A stretch of DNA of 64,000 bases from Orychophragmus violaceus (taxonomy: Eukaryota; Streptophyta; Magnoliopsida; Brassicales; Brassicaceae): the NCBI GenBank assembly GCA_030180135.1, contig CM058235.1, positions 16,826,720 through 16,890,719 on the forward strand, in the 5' to 3' direction. The notes below the pieces were generated by a model, which saw only the letters and a program-made list of their open reading frames with translations, was not told where the DNA came from and ran no database searches. Shown piece after piece: positions 1-11,506 of the stretch; the stretch's first letter is position 1, and each line of letters opens with the position of its first letter. The position numbers were made by a program, and so were the translations under genes.

Positions 1-500
1 TTTCTTGTTTAAAAGTGTTTTGAATCAACTACTGATAAGAGAAATCACTTAAGCAACAAGAATTGAAACCTAAACATATGAAAAAATCGCATGATCAAGC
101 TATAATGATTTGATATGCGATCGAATCCGAGAGAATGAGAATCGGCCAGAATCGCATGGATCGATCGATACGATCGCATGGATCGATCGATACAATCGGA
201 GATCGCATGGATCGATCGATACGATCGCATGGATCGGTCGATACAGTCTATCGGCTAACCCTGTTAACGCGTGAAAGCATCGATCGATGCAGGATCGATG
301 CAGGTTCGATGTTGGTGCATCGACCGATGCGGTTGGTGCATCGATCGACACGGTTAGGGTTTTGGCTCGGTTCCGTGCATGCGTGAGAGCATCGATCGAT
401 ACAGGATCGATGCACGATCGATGCAGGATCGATGCTAAGAGCATCGACCGATACGGTTGATGGATCGATCGACACGGTTGGTTCATCGATCGACATGGTT
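1..500. repeat. CGATCGAT-rich tandem repeat block
   Basis: From about 150 to 245 a unit of roughly 22-30 bp (GATCGCATGGATCGATCGATAC with small changes) is repeated four times. From 275 to 500 looser copies of CATCGATCGATGC, GATCGATGCAGGATC and CATCGATCGACAC follow. The short reading frames on both strands here (rich in Ser-Ile-Asp or Arg-Ser-Ile-His) are by-products of the repeat and not genes. The same CGATCGA core recurs in the LTRs and coding regions of the copia and Athila elements further on, so this block is probably an eroded retrotransposon part. Confidence 0.8.
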
Positions 501-1647
501 GGTTTAAGGCTCGGTTTAATATTTTGATTAAAATTAATTCGTCCTGGTTTAATAAACAGATTTAATAATTTTATTAAGTCTGGTTAAACCGGGACAAGAA
601 ATCCAATGTCGAAAGAATTATTGGATTTAGTGCCTAAACCAGGTTTTTCTAATTTGATTTGGTTGGACCAAATAAATTGAGAAAATCCGGTTTAGTAAAT
701 AACCGGTTGACAATTGTGGTCGTCGTAGTAATTAATTTTGGTTAGACCAATTTTAATGAACCAGACCGGTTATGTCATCTAATTGGACGATCGGGTTATG
801 TCTCGGACATAGACCAATTCTTCGGCCTCGGGCCAAGAAGTTAAAACGATTGGGCCAATTATTTGAGTCTTTCTTCAGATTTAATTTAAAATTTATTTTA
901 TAAAGAATATAAATCGATTTTAAATTAAAGTTTCCGATATTTTGAAATTAGAAAGTTTCTTAATTTATAGAAGTTTCTAGATTTGCATGATTCGGATTTT
1001 AAGAAATTTCTAAAGTTAGAAAGTTTCCGGTTTTAGAAAGTTTCCAATTTTAGAAAGTTTCCAAAAATAGTAGGTTTCCAAAATGAAAGTTTCCCGAAAT
1101 AGTAATCTTCTATTTTGGGAATGAATTTTTTAAATAAACCTACGAACCTCAAACAATATCAAGCGTTGGATGTCTTGTCCATTCTATGTCAGCTGTCGAA
1201 GCCCATTCAATTGTATTCATGGCCTTACAGTGTGAGGGTGTCTGCTTTTGCGTGGATAAGACGGTTTGTGATTCATAAATGTCATTGGGAGTCCCAGACA
1301 TTAATGATTACATGACTGTATAGTCTGGTTTTCTTGACTGGGCCATCGGGAGTCCCGGGCCTTGAGACATCAGAGTGAATTGGGCCTCGGGCTCGGGCCC
1401 AATTCACAACCAAGAGTTATATCACGGATATAATTAGCCGACATAGGGCTTACCGATATAAGCTAAGGTTGGGTGACGGCCAGTGGCCCACTTTAATCTT
1501 AGTTATATGTGGATCTTGGAATCATTATATTCTATTGAGGGTAACTGATGTTATTGAATATAATGCGTGATTAATCATATTAAGTATAATGCAAGATTAA
1601 TCATATTGAACATATTAACTAAAATCCTTTTATCTTAATTTTCAGTT
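501..1647. other. Non-coding DNA upstream of copia gag
   Basis: AT-rich sequence without a credible gene. From about 955 to 1110 a short AGAAAGTTTCC/AAAGTTTCCA motif is repeated six or more times. The stretch 1320-1400 is rich in GGGCC and is locally palindromic. The copia gag begins at 1648, so this should be that element's 5' LTR or leader. However, no sequence matching its 3' LTR (5384 onward) and no TGGTATCAGAGC primer site was found, so the 5' LTR is lost or too diverged to see. Confidence 0.5.
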
Positions 1648-2523
1648 ATGACTAGCACAAACAATCAAAACACTTTCTCGATCCGGTCTGTCCTTAAGAT
1701 GGACAAGCTGAACGGATCAAATTTCTTGACTTGGTCGCGGAACCTGAGGCTAGTTCTCAGACAAGAGAGAAAGGACTATGTCCTTGAGAGAGCTCTCCCC
1801 GTGAGGATCGGGTCCAATGCTTCTCATGCAGTATATGATGCTTGGAATAAGCATTATAATGATGCGGTAGATGTGCGTGGTCTGATATTGGCTACCATGG
1901 ACTCAGACTTGCGGAAGCAATATGAGAACATGGAGTCGCCAATAGAGATGATCAGCAGCCTGAAATTGAAATTTCAAGAGCAGATAAGAGTGGAGAGATA
2001 CCGGTTGGTTAAGTCTCTCACTAGCTGCAAGCTACCAAATGATAATCCAGTGAGTCCTCATGTCAGTAAAATGATGGGTTACATTGATAACCTGAGGAAA
2101 CTGGATTATCCAGTTAGCCAAGAGTTGGCAACTGAAATCATTCTGCAGTCACTGCCGTCAAGCTATGATAAGTTCAGAAAGAACTATATCAAGAAAGGCT
2201 TAACGAAGACGCTGACTGAACTGCATGATATGCTCAAGACAGTTGAGCCAAACGTGAAGAGTACCCTGTACAATCTCATGAATGAGAAGGGTAGGTTTAC
2301 TAAACCTAAAGCTGACAAGGGTGAAGACAAAGTTGTCCAGATTTTGAATCATGGCAAGCGTGTGTCTTCTGAGCCCGAGTCAGATACCTCTTACGTTGGT
2401 AAGTGCTGCTACTGTAAGGAGACTGGGCATTGGAAGAGAGATTGCATTAAATTCATGGAAGATTATGAGGAGTTGAAGTCGATGTATTGGACCTGGAACA
2501 TACTCATGTATGTGGCCCAATGA
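1648..2523 (+). CDS. Ty1/copia gag (UBN2-type) with zinc knuckle
   Basis: This 291-aa frame is the capsid/nucleocapsid part of a Ty1/copia retrotransposon. The N-terminus has the family signature around residues 17-45 (DKLNGSNFLTWSRNLR, then LRQERKDYVLE). The central part matches the UBN2 gag fold. A CCHC zinc knuckle lies near residues 254-267 (C-x2-C-x4-H-x4-C, seen as CCYCKETGHWKRDC). The ATG follows an AT-rich leader. The frame stops soon after the knuckle, where a complete element would continue into protease, integrase and reverse transcriptase; those survive only as broken remnants downstream. It is the best-preserved part of an old, immobile copy. Confidence 0.85.
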   Translation: MTSTNNQNTFSIRSVLKMDKLNGSNFLTWSRNLRLVLRQERKDYVLERALPVRIGSNASHAVYDAWNKHYNDAVDVRGLILATMDSDLRKQYENMESPIEMISSLKLKFQEQIRVERYRLVKSLTSCKLPNDNPVSPHVSKMMGYIDNLRKLDYPVSQELATEIILQSLPSSYDKFRKNYIKKGLTKTLTELHDMLKTVEPNVKSTLYNLMNEKGRFTKPKADKGEDKVVQILNHGKRVSSEPESDTSYVGKCCYCKETGHWKRDCIKFMEDYEELKSMYWTWNILMYVAQ

Positions 2524-4536
2524 GCAGTAATGCCAGAGAAAATCTCCTGTACTTCATTGTCTCTACTGATTAATTTCAGTGAGTGTGACTGTGTTCATTT
2601 GATGAGACACAAGTCGGAATTCTTTGACGTGGTCGAAAGAGTTCCAGAATGAAGTATAGGATCTAAATGACAAAAGTATTAAGACTCTGGATTAAAATCA
2701 CGAGTGAGAATACTTAAGTCATTGATTATGTGATCATCAGAATGAGTGTGAAATCGTTTCACAGCTCATTTCTCCTGAAAACCTGAAGGTGTTTCTGTGA
2801 GAAAGAATCAGATCTTATTAGAAATGATTAAAGATGAATCACACGAATCTTCCATGATATTTTAAGAATAACGCTCTAGAAATATCTAAGTTTACGCTAA
2901 AATAGTTCCACCAATATCAGTTGAAAGACACCACGTAAATGTGGATTGGAATCGATCCAAATTTGTCTTTACTGAGTATTTGTAGTTGTGCTACTTCGCT
3001 GGTTGTCCTAGGGAAACCAAGGCTTGTTACTTTTACGTCCATTCTGTTTTCTAAGAAGGGAAGTTAATTTCCAAGAAGAACAGTGGGAGTAAAAGTATAA
3101 CTCGAAGAAATTCGAGAAATACAGGAGGCTGCTTAACCTGTTGAGGGAGAGCAGCGGAAGGATTTACAGACTCATTCATAGAAATCTGCACCTCTGGATT
3201 ATGGAGTTCGCAGATATGAATGAATCAATTACTAATCCGAGAGTGATTTCTCGTCATTAGTTGAACCTGATAATCATTGAAATCTGCACCTCTGGAGCCT
3301 GAAGTTCGCAGATGTGAATGAATCAGTTACTAATCCGAGAGTGATTTCTCGTCATTAGTTTAACCTGATAATCATTGAAAGTTCGCATGATCTGATGATC
3401 ATTGAAAGCGACGAATCTGCGAAATTCAAAGAAGCGAAAGTGAGCCCGGACTCCGAAAAAATTACATTTTATGTAAGTTAGCCTCATCGATCCATTCGTG
3501 GATGGAAGCAAACATATCGGAGTTGGAATCTTCGTTCTGTTGAAGTAGTCAAGGTTTTGACTTGAACAGGAACGAAATGGAACTGTGCGTTTACTAATAG
3601 ATAAGTGGGAGCAATATTGCATTTCTCAAAGTGTATGTCGATGACATACTGATTCTCGGATATAACGCCCCAATGCTGTAGTCGGTAAAGGACTAGCTTG
3701 GGAGTTGGTTTAATGATTGACATGGGTAAAGCCACGTAGTTCTTGGATTTTGGATCTAAAGATAGAGATCCAAAAGAGCTGGTAGGACAAAGTCAGGATT
3801 CTTAAAATTGACAAAGTCCTACACGTTTTGAGCAATCCAAGAAGGGTTTTATGCCAATGTCACATGGCATTAAGTTAAGCAAGATACAGTATCCTACGAT
3901 AACTGCTGAGCTTAAATGCATGGATGAGATTCCATATGCGTCGGCAATTGGATCTATCATGTATGCCATGAAACATACTTGTTTGATGTTGCTTTAATGT
4001 TAAGCAAGACAAATAAAGACCAGTCAAATCCAGCAAAGAATCAAGTTTCCTAAAGTATGTCCTAAAGTATTTGAGGAATACTAAGGATAAGTTCTTGATT
4101 TACGGAGAAAGTGAGGTGCTATAAGTCGATAGAGTCTGAAAGGCAAGTTTCCAACAGACAAAGATGATTTCCGGTCACAGTCCGGTTATATCTTGTGTTT
4201 GTCTGGCGGTGCACGGCACTGTTGCTGACTCCATGACTTAAGCTGAATCTTTTGCAGCTTGGGAAGCGGCGAAAGAGGTTGTTTGGAAAGAAGAGTTCAT
4301 CACTGAACTTGATGTGATTCCAGCATAAATGAAACTAGCTGCACATCAGAGGTCCAAACACCTTGAGGATAGGTATAACCTATTCCGTGAGATAAATGAC
4401 AGAGATGTTAAGTAGATCAGCAAGTTTCAACGAATGAGAACGTTGCTAATCTATTAACGAAGCCACTCCTTAGGCCTAAGCACGAGTCGCGGACTGTTGC
4501 TGTAGGATAAGTGAAATTAAGATGTAGTCTTAATTT
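2524..4536 (+). pseudogene. Decayed copia pol (RT and RNase H remnants)
   Basis: No long frame remains, but translated pieces are recognisable. Around 3610-3660 is the reverse-transcriptase active-site segment (FLKVYVDDILILG). At 3850-3990 is the stretch reading GFMPMSHGIKLSK followed by IPYASAIGSIMYAM, typical of the copia RT C-terminus. At 4200-4320 RNase H-like pieces occur (ESFAAWEAAKEVVWKEEFI), and at 4420-4480 the late motif NENVANLLTKPL. Stops and small deletions separate these pieces. Protease and integrase could not be recognised in 2524-3400. A duplicated ~100-bp unit at about 3168-3375 adds to the decay. Confidence 0.75.
3168..3375. repeat. Tandem duplication of ~100 bp inside decayed copia
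   Basis: Two consecutive copies share the phrases GAAATCTGCACCTCTGGA, GTTCGCAGATATGAATGAAT (or GATGTGAATGAAT), TTACTAATCCGAGAGTGATT and TCTCGTCATTAGTT. They differ at only a few sites, so the duplication is younger than most of the surrounding decay. Confidence 0.75.
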
Positions 4537-5383
4537 CAGTGGGAGTTATTAAAGGGCTTTATTTAGTTATTGATATGTTCTTGTAAAACATTTGAGATGT
4601 TTAATAATGAAATTATTATTTCAAGATTATTTTAACTGTGATGAAATAATCGTTCCAAAATGATATGAACCATTTTATAGGTCATCGAAGTAAATGACTT
4701 GATCTTGAGTCATCGAAGTCATTTAGCTTGATCATGAGACCCTATATTTGATAGATGGCTTATATCATCCTGTCCCTAGTCGAAGGTTGTTGAAATTGGA
4801 ACACCAACAACCGTGTGAGACTGGATTGGTACGTGACTTATGACAAAGTCTCAGTGTGTCATAGATGCGCGGCATCAAAGTCAGTACATAGGTGTATGTT
4901 TGGGAACATACGACCGGACAAGACCCGCTTATGAGAACTCTTCAAGATATTTATATCAGTGTCATAAAAGATTCTCACTACGACTATAGAGTATAGTCCT
5001 TAGACCTGAGTTCGCATGCATGTGACTGCACATGGACTGATGCACTTTGATCATTGTCTAACGCTGTCGTTCTGCGATAGTTATAAGGACCTTGTTTGGG
5101 TACATTATGAAATGAGTAGTTTACAGTGATGGAACAAGACGGGATTTGTCCCTCCAATATAAATGGAGTGAATATCTCTAGGCCAATCGGAGATTTGAAT
5201 ACTGGAAAATGCATGGCCATGCTCAAACGGACTGTCCCGAGTCGTTTGGATTGTCAGTATCAAATCAGAGTCCGATGAACAAGATTAGGCTTTATAAGGA
5301 TGACACTAATCTTGCCTTATGACTAATCGAGATATTGAGACAAAAGGATTATGAATACAGAGATTCCAGTACAAGTGGGAGAT
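4537..5383 (+). other. Copia 3' untranslated region and polypurine tract
   Basis: About 850 bp without coding potential lie between the last RNase H remnant and the 3' LTR. The segment starts with a purine-rich CAGTGGGAG and ends with AAGTGGGAGAT (5373-5383). The second lies directly before TGTTGGAATTG and is the likely polypurine tract that primes plus-strand synthesis. Confidence 0.6.
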
Positions 5384-6060
5384 TGTTGGAATTGTGTCCA
5401 GTAATCTCGGTACTGTCTCTAGAAAGTAAGAGTATGTCAATGATCAGACATAAGTCATATAATACTGGGGGTCATGATGGCTTGCTAGAGTCCGCTCATG
5501 ATCTATAAGTCTTGGACTTATTGCCTTTATTATATGATCCCATATGGGTCACACGCCTAAGCTAACAGGAAAACGTGAAGGAATGGTTTAGCAGAAGTAC
5601 GGTAAAAGTGCTAGGCATTTACTGTACTTAGAGAGAATAAAACGGTTTAGGCACTGTGTGTCGATCGATGCACAAGGCGTGTCGATCGACATAGTGCGCG
5701 AACGCCTCGGAGTAAATTGGCATTTGGGCCAAATGGCCCAAAACGAACTGAACGAGTTTTATATAAACTTAAGACGAGTTCAGGTCGAAATAAGCCCTGG
5801 CCGCGAGCCTCCTCTCTCTCTCTGCGCCGATTTCCTCCTGGTCTAGCAGCCTCTTCCTGCTCGGTGTGCGTGTGTGAACCTCTGGAGGAGTTACCTCTCT
5901 GTGGCTCTGTGATCTCTGACATACCATCCCTTTCCGCTGCAATAAACAGGTACAAGGTGAGATCATCAATTGATTCTATTCGAGAAGAACCTAGATCCGC
6001 ATGTTTAGGATAATCTGAATCTGAGAATTGAATCAGGATTGATCTAAACATTCCTTCAGT
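5384..6060 (+). repeat. 3' LTR of the first copia element
   Basis: The LTR starts TGTTGGAATTGTGTCC right after a polypurine tract. It contains a TATA-like TTTATATAAAC near 5758, followed by a CT-rich leader (CCTCTCTCTCTCTG) as expected downstream of an LTR transcription start. At 5657-5694 it carries TGTGTCGATCGATGCAC and GTGTCGATCGACA, the same palindromic motifs seen in the Athila LTRs. The right end is not certain because Tat gag sequence begins by about 6081 and no target duplication was found. Confidence 0.65.
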
Positions 6061-6080
6061 ACATACATGAGGAAGTGTCC

Positions 6081-7083
6081 AACGCCGACCTGTGGGCCAT
6101 TACTCAGGGACAGAAGGAAAGTCTTCTATCTTATATAACCGGCTTCAAGAGTGTACTCGCCAAGTTCATGATCACAGACAGCGAAGGCTTACCCGCGCTC
6201 TAAAACGGCATGTGGTACAAATCAAATTTCCGAGAAGAGCTAAAAAAGAACAAACCGAGCTCTCTCAAAGACGCTCTCCACCGAGCATCAACCTTCATCG
6301 ACCTCGAAGAAGAAAAAGAAACTCTAGCAAAGAAGTTCGGCCCGAAGAGTTCAGCGTCGAAAGAAAAACCCGAGAAAAGAGCCGAGCAATATGAACTACG
6401 ACAACATTATGACCAGGACTACAAGAAAACCAAAGAAGAGGAAATCGCAAGGAAGGGAAAATTGTCGTATTACGTCAGCGATCAATCACAGGACCATCAA
6501 CAGGACGAGGAACGCTCCTACCAAGGTCATCGCCAAGATCGTACCGACCGTCCCCAGAATTATCAACAGGACCGACCATCCCAAGACTATCAAGGTCAAA
6601 ATCAAAACAAGCCATGGAACAAGTTCGTCCGAGGAGGCGATAAGAGCAAGCTATTTTGCGAATATCATCAACGAGCGGGCCACAACACCCAAGATTGCAG
6701 AAACCTGCAAGCCCTCCTCTACGCCGACTATCAGAAGGACGGTAAGAAGTTGGTGCTAAACCGCAACCAACCGCCCCCGAAGCACGTCAATCAGGTAGCG
6801 CTGCCTAAAAACGAAGCCGAATGCTTCAAACTCGTCCAAGAAGAAAGAAAGAAGCAAGTGGCATTTGCCGAGGAAATCGAGCAAATAGACGCAAACACAG
6901 CAGTCGTCAACAAACGGGCTTGTGACGAAGAGGACAAATAAGGAACACCTCCACCTAGGAGACGCATAAATATGATAATGGGAGGACTGCCAATGGTTAA
7001 CGACTCAGTCCGCTCGATCAAGGAATACGAACGCCGGGGGGGGGGGGGGGGCAGCACATCAGCAATGGAAACGAAACAATGAC
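6081..7083 (+). pseudogene. Tat-lineage gypsy gag/protease fragment
   Basis: This is a truncated Tat-lineage gag. The frame 6210-6941 (243 aa) contains the capsid C-terminus (NFREELKKNKPSSLKDALHR), a charged linker and a CCHC-like knuckle reading CEYHQRAGHNTQDCRNL. The same frame can be read upstream from 6081 (DLWAITQGQKESL) but is cut by TAA at about 6201. Downstream of the stop at 6939-6941 the typical gag-protease junction follows (PPPRRRINMIMGG, then DSVRSIKEYERR). It is interrupted by a run of 16 G, and the sequence then jumps at about 7083 into the end of a Tat LTR. The N-terminal gag and all pol are missing. Confidence 0.8.
7036..7051 (+). repeat. Homopolymer run of 16 G
   Basis: Sixteen consecutive G interrupt the Tat gag-protease frame where related elements read directly from an Arg codon to Ala-Ala-His. 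It is either slippage expansion or a sequencing/assembly artefact. Confidence 0.9.
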
Positions 7084-7142
7084 TCAGTCTGCCTCTTAAT
7101 AAATATAAAGATTGACCCATAGATTTCATTTCACCTAACACG
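7084..7142 (+). repeat. End of a Tat LTR fused to gag
   Basis: The last ~59 bp before TTTCACCTAACA match the ends of the Tat LTRs at 29413-29930, 33463-33946 and 47320-54393. The fusion to gag shows a large internal deletion: everything from protease to most of the LTR is gone. Confidence 0.7.
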
Positions 7143-7143
7143 T

Positions 7144-7341
7144 TCATTCTAACCGGACAAAACGAGCATCCAAACCTTTGTGACGAACTCGGTTAACACA
7201 ATCACCGAATAAAAAGTTACAGAAAAACTCTCTCAATTTCAGTTCAAAAATTTGAACAGCAGACTGTTTAGTTTGGTTGGCTACCCATTTGTTTAACCCA
7301 TGTTTTACAGATTGAAAGATTTCTTTGTGAAACTTCCTCAA
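7144..7341 (-). other. Conserved 65-aa reading frame in block H (copy 1)
   Basis: A 65-codon frame starting MRKFHKEIFQSVKHGLNKW and ending ARFVRLE is open in all four copies of block H (also 29934-30131, 33950-34147 and 54397-54594). Differences are mostly single residues. Its stop lies at the LTR boundary, so it may be a fragment of a longer gene cut by the LTR. No family is recognised. Openness may simply reflect recent duplication. Confidence 0.4.
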
Positions 7342-7405
7342 TTGGGAAGGTTTAACTTAGCACCTCCTGAGCACAAGCAACTTTCGCTAGAGATTTCGTT
7401 CGGGA

Positions 7406-8806
7406 TTTTTTGCGAAATGGTAAATATCATTAATAATAATGAATGTTCCAGCATTACAATTTGAAACAAGTTGTAACACCTAAAATTTTGGTCCCATGGC
7501 AAAAACGTTTTAAAAACATGGAAGCAAAAACATTCACTATTCTGATACTTCTGCTTGGTAGCATTGGAGTCAAAATAGTGATAAGACGACTCTTACCCTA
7601 AAACCAACATGGCTAAGCTCGCAACCAGAAAAGGATGACCTCGAGAAGACAGAACACGCAAAAACTGTTTAAAAAGCTGATTCATCCGGCAACCCAGAGA
7701 AAGAGTCATTCCTCAACGATGGCAGGGAGGCCCGATCATCGACTGTCCTCCACATCATCGGATCGACGCTCACATACACACCTAGATCCGATTCCATCCT
7801 GGGATTTCACTAACTCATGGAGCTTAATTTCAATCTACCAAGAACAAAACACTCCCCGTTGTCGGCTAGAAAAGAGACCACGCATCACCACTCCGGAGCC
7901 TTACTACCACCTCCTAAACCTTAAAAACGAGACCGTACTAAACCCGAGACGCCTAAACCGAAACACCAACCATCCACAAGCTTCATATGTAACAAGCCAA
8001 ACCAAGGCAAATCTCAACATACGAATCACCGTATTATTTGCATAAGGTTCAGCAGAATCAATCCGGCTAGCTAAACCGAGCAGACAGCTTAACCACTTAT
8101 TGGAAGCTCGGCAGTATCCCGGCAATAGACAACCAGGGATGCATCTAATCCTCATCGAAGTTGAAGTCCAACACAACCGGAGGAGGACCGACTCACCTCA
8201 CGGATGAAGCAAAACATCGACTCCGGCCATCTAGAGAACACGCACGCAGGCGGATTCGCTAGACACACAATCCGAGAAACTCACACCACCACGAACGAAG
8301 ACCTAGACGCCAGCGGATGACGAAAGCGAAGCCACCGTGGACGACACACGCCGCCTCGTCAGCCGCTGCAGCTTGAATTTTGACCCGAAACACAGAACTT
8401 CCACCGCGAAGACTCGGATCTTATAAACCTCCGAATAGTTTGACGGCGCCTTACGGAGCAAGCGTCCCACCGTCCTCAAGCAGTAATCGCCGGTGGAGAA
8501 GAAACGCCGTCGTAGCCCGAGCCCGACGAACCACCGCGACAAAAGTATTTCCGAGCATAACCAAATCTGAGAAAGTAGACCTTGCCGTCGACGACCGTGA
8601 GCTTCTCACCTTATGGACTTATAGGAGCGCACAGAGCAGGGGATGGCCCTCTCACGTTGCCGGAGGAAGCCGGATGCCGGAGAGAGCGGCACGCGCGGAC
8701 TGAGGCGGATCTGGACTCTAAAAGCTTGGGAGAGAATGTTGTACGCCCGTGGTGTGACACGCGCTCGTATGTGTGTCATATAGCTTTGGGAAACAAATTA
8801 ATTAGC
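7406..8806 (-). mobile_element. 1.4-kb retroposon with 11-bp target duplication (copy 1)
   Basis: The insertion is flanked by TTCGTTCGGGA at 7395-7405 and 8807-8817. The related site at 54648-54658 (TTCATTCGGGA) has no insert, which proves the boundaries. Read on the - strand it ends in a short A run (GCAAAAAA), as expected for target-primed retroposition. No reverse transcriptase, terminal inverted repeat or LTR is seen. The 5' half is GC-rich with CpG (8200-8700) and the 3' half is AT-rich. Size, A tail and variable target duplication resemble Brassicaceae Sadhu retroposons, but identity with Sadhu was not tested. Frames inside (such as 8303-8542) are not conserved well enough to call genes. 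Confidence 0.75.
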
Positions 8807-9518
8807 TTCGTTCGGGAATTTAAACTCGAAGAATTATGCATTATGCTAAAATCTTCGAAAGCCAATCTAAAAGCAAACGGTTCCACCGAGAAAGTTGGTT
8901 AGTCCAAGAAATCCTCTAACAAATCGACTAAATTTTAAAAATCTATATCCACTTGAATCCTCATGGCATGTCTTTCCCGGAGGCATGACATAATCTATAA
9001 TAGCATATCTATCTCAACGTGAAGCATCAAAAAGCTTTGCCGGTGTCCTTGTAGTAATTCTATGCTCGTCCCATATTATGCCTATGGTATTATTCTAGTC
9101 CACTATATGATTATAGCCAATCCAAAAGATATCGATTTAGCATGTCAAGATTCAGATGTCCAAAGTGGATGTCCTTACTATTTTAGATATTCCTAATCGC
9201 CACCGGATGTTCTCTAAAACTCGAATCCCTTTAGTTATATATCATTGTTTACCTCTTCATCCATATTTTTCTATTATAGCTCAATTCTTTATTCTTAGTG
9301 GTTTAATAATAGTTTTATTTATTTATATCTGATTTGCATGGTGTCAACACATGTCTATGATTTCTGTATACATGTTCGTACTATTACTTGGAATCTTCGG
9401 AGTTCGGCAGGTTATGTTCAAGATGTACGTTCATGTTTATTTTCCTTTAGTTTCAGGTAAAGGAGTTGCTAGGAGGACTGAAACAATTCAATTGTTGAAA
9501 ATAAGTTTGGTACCAAAA

Positions 9519-9640
9519 CACTACAAGAAAACACGTGTTTACCGACGGACCAAACCGTCGGTAAACCGTCGGAAAGGGTGGTTTCTGACGGAATTTCGTC
9601 CGAAGAAATCCATCGGTTTTATTTCCTCGAACTGAATATT
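9519..9640 (+). mobile_element. CACTA-end remnant (copy in H1)
   Basis: The sequence CACTACAAGAAAACACG begins a ~120-bp piece with ACCGACGG, CCGTCGG and GACGGAATTTCGTCC, the end signature of the CACTA family in this window. No matching opposite end exists nearby, so only one terminus survives. The homologous copy is at 55361. Confidence 0.8.
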
Positions 9641-9738
9641 TAAATTTGTAAAGGTAGGCAACTATTATATCATGAGATTAGCTTGCCCCTGTCCGAAGCA
9701 AAGCAAAAAAAATTATCGACTTTTGGGGGAATTGTTGC

Positions 9739-11160
9739 GAGAAAACGGTCAATTCGTGCTTCAACAATGATTACTGGTACCGATTCATACTTGCACAATT
9801 TTGGTGTGCTAATTCAGACCTACACTCAAGAATATTTGAATTTTCATACCTAAACAATTGTTTTATGGATAAAGCATGTATTGATCAGAAATTTGTGAGT
9901 CAACTTCGTTAAAATTTTAATGATTGATGAGTCAGCTGCCACGTAATATACTATGTCATTTTGAGATTCATATATTCACAATTTTGATGTGCTAATTTAT
10001 ATCCACACTCACAAGTATTTGAATTTTCATACCCAAACAAATTTGTTACGGTCGAAACATGCACTATAAGAAAACATGTTTATAACAACAAATGAAACCG
10101 ACATTAAATATATTTAAGATGAATTTATGATGAATTTATAAAAAAAATTTAGCTACTCGCCGTAAAATTCTACATTTTTTGTTGATTCGTCGTTAACTAA
10201 ATAACTAACAACGAAATTATAATGATTTTGAAAATAAAACAACGAATTGACATCGATTTCAAATATAACTAAATATATATAAATTAGTAGTTAATTTAGT
10301 GGTGGTTTGGGTGGGGGTTCCAGCAGGGTTGGTGGCTCGGATAAGGGTGGTGGCTTTGATGGTGGCGGTAGTTCTAATAAAGCGATGGGTGACTCAGGTG
10401 ACAATGTTGACTCTCGTCAACTTGTTAATTGTTATGATTTTTTAGTTTATATACTTTAATTGAGTTTGTTAAACTTTTGATGTGAGATTTTATAAAAAAA
10501 CATTTAGCATTGAGTTTATGATAGATTTTCAACGAATCTTTGTTATTTTGCTGTTAGTTTAAAATAATAAAATTATTAATTTACGACGAATATTCGAAGA
10601 ATCGTTGTAACTGTTGTAATATGAATTAACATATTATGAAGTAACATAAAAATGTTATTTCGATATTATTGCGACAAATTCTTTAATTTTCAGAAATTAA
10701 TATTTGTTGTTAATTTACAATGAATTAAAAATGAATAAAATTGTTATTGCAACTAACTCATCAACCGTAAATGTTTAACATAGTTTTTAATATATGGTCA
10801 GTGCACATTTCGACCATTTAAAATTTTTTTGGGTATGGAAATTCAAATATTTCTGAGTGTAGATATGAATTAGTACACCAAAAATGTGCACCTATGAATC
10901 TCAAAACAACATCGTATATTATGTGGCAGCTGACTCATCAACCGTTAAAATTTTAACGGAGTTGACTAACGGATTTTTGGTAAATACATGTTTTAGCCAT
11001 AAAACAATTGTTTAGGTATCTTTGTTCAAAAAAAAAAACAATTGTTTAGGTATGAAAATTCAAATATTTTTGAGTGTAGGTCTGAATTAGCATACCAAAA
11101 TTGTGAATGTATGAATTGGTACTTGTAATCTTTGTTGAGGTACGAATTGGCCGTTTTCCC
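9739..11160. mobile_element. MULE-like element with long inverted repeats and 10-bp TSD
   Basis: The target duplication GAATTGTTGC is at 9729-9738 and 11161-11170. The ends are imperfect inverted repeats (GAGAAAACGGTCAATTCG on the left; the complement of the right end reads GGGAAAACGGCCAATTCG) that can be followed inward for about 300 bp. The uninterrupted site is present at about 55551-55570. Long inverted repeats and a 9-10-bp duplication fit Mutator-like elements. No transposase is present, so it is non-autonomous. The interior (10067-10800) begins CACTATAAGAAAACATG and includes a Gly-rich GC-rich stretch at 10300-10440, suggesting a nested, decayed CACTA-like piece. Confidence 0.8.
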
Positions 11161-11170
11161 GAATTGTTGC

Positions 11171-11506
11171 TAAAACATGATTGTTAGGAAGTAATGATAA
11201 AATAAGACTTTGGGAGGTTTTATTCAGCGAGAGTCATGTATTTTAAAAAAAAATAATAATATTGTGATACTAAATTTTGATAGACTTTTGGGGAGTTGTT
11301 GCTAAAATATGATTGTTAGGAAGTAATGATAAAATAAGACTTTGGGAGGTTTTATTCCGCGAGAGTCATGTATTTTTTTTTTTTAAAGAATATTGTGATA
11401 CTAGTAGGAAGTAGTGTTAAAATAAGACTTTGGACTGTTTCAAAAAAAAAAAAAAAGACTTTGGAAGGTTTTATTCAGCTCCCGAGAGTCATGTCTTTTA
11501 AAAATA
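11171..11506 (+). repeat. Tandem ~125-bp repeats
   Basis: The phrase TAAAACATGATTGTTAGGAAG, AATAAGACTTTGGGAGG, TTTTATTC and GAGAGTCATGT is repeated at about 11171 and 11298, with shorter copies near 11402 and 11456. Poly-A/T runs of variable length separate them. A further piece follows the Helitron-like element at 13024-13065. This shows that element entered the tandem repeat. Confidence 0.75.

Larger units (their letters stand above)
7143..9738. repeat. Duplicated block H, copy 1
   Basis: This block recurs at 29931-31643, 33947-35872 and 54394-55588, always directly after the CCTAACA end of the same Tat LTR. It contains a conserved 65-aa frame on the - strand (7144-7341), the site of a 1.4-kb retroposon (7406-8806), non-coding sequence 8818-9518 without a recognisable gene, and a CACTA-end remnant from 9519. 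Copy 4 is colinear with it to its end. Identical LTR/flank junctions indicate duplication of a chromosomal segment, not independent insertions. Confidence 0.8.

Noticed and set aside
100..496. Open frames on both strands rich in Ser-Ile-Asp or Arg-Ser-Ile-His
   Set aside because: They follow from the CGATCGAT tandem repeats; no start context or conserved domain.
8303..8902. Arg/Ser-rich frames of 80-107 codons in the retroposon
   Set aside because: They are GC-driven, open on both strands and disrupted in the other copies.
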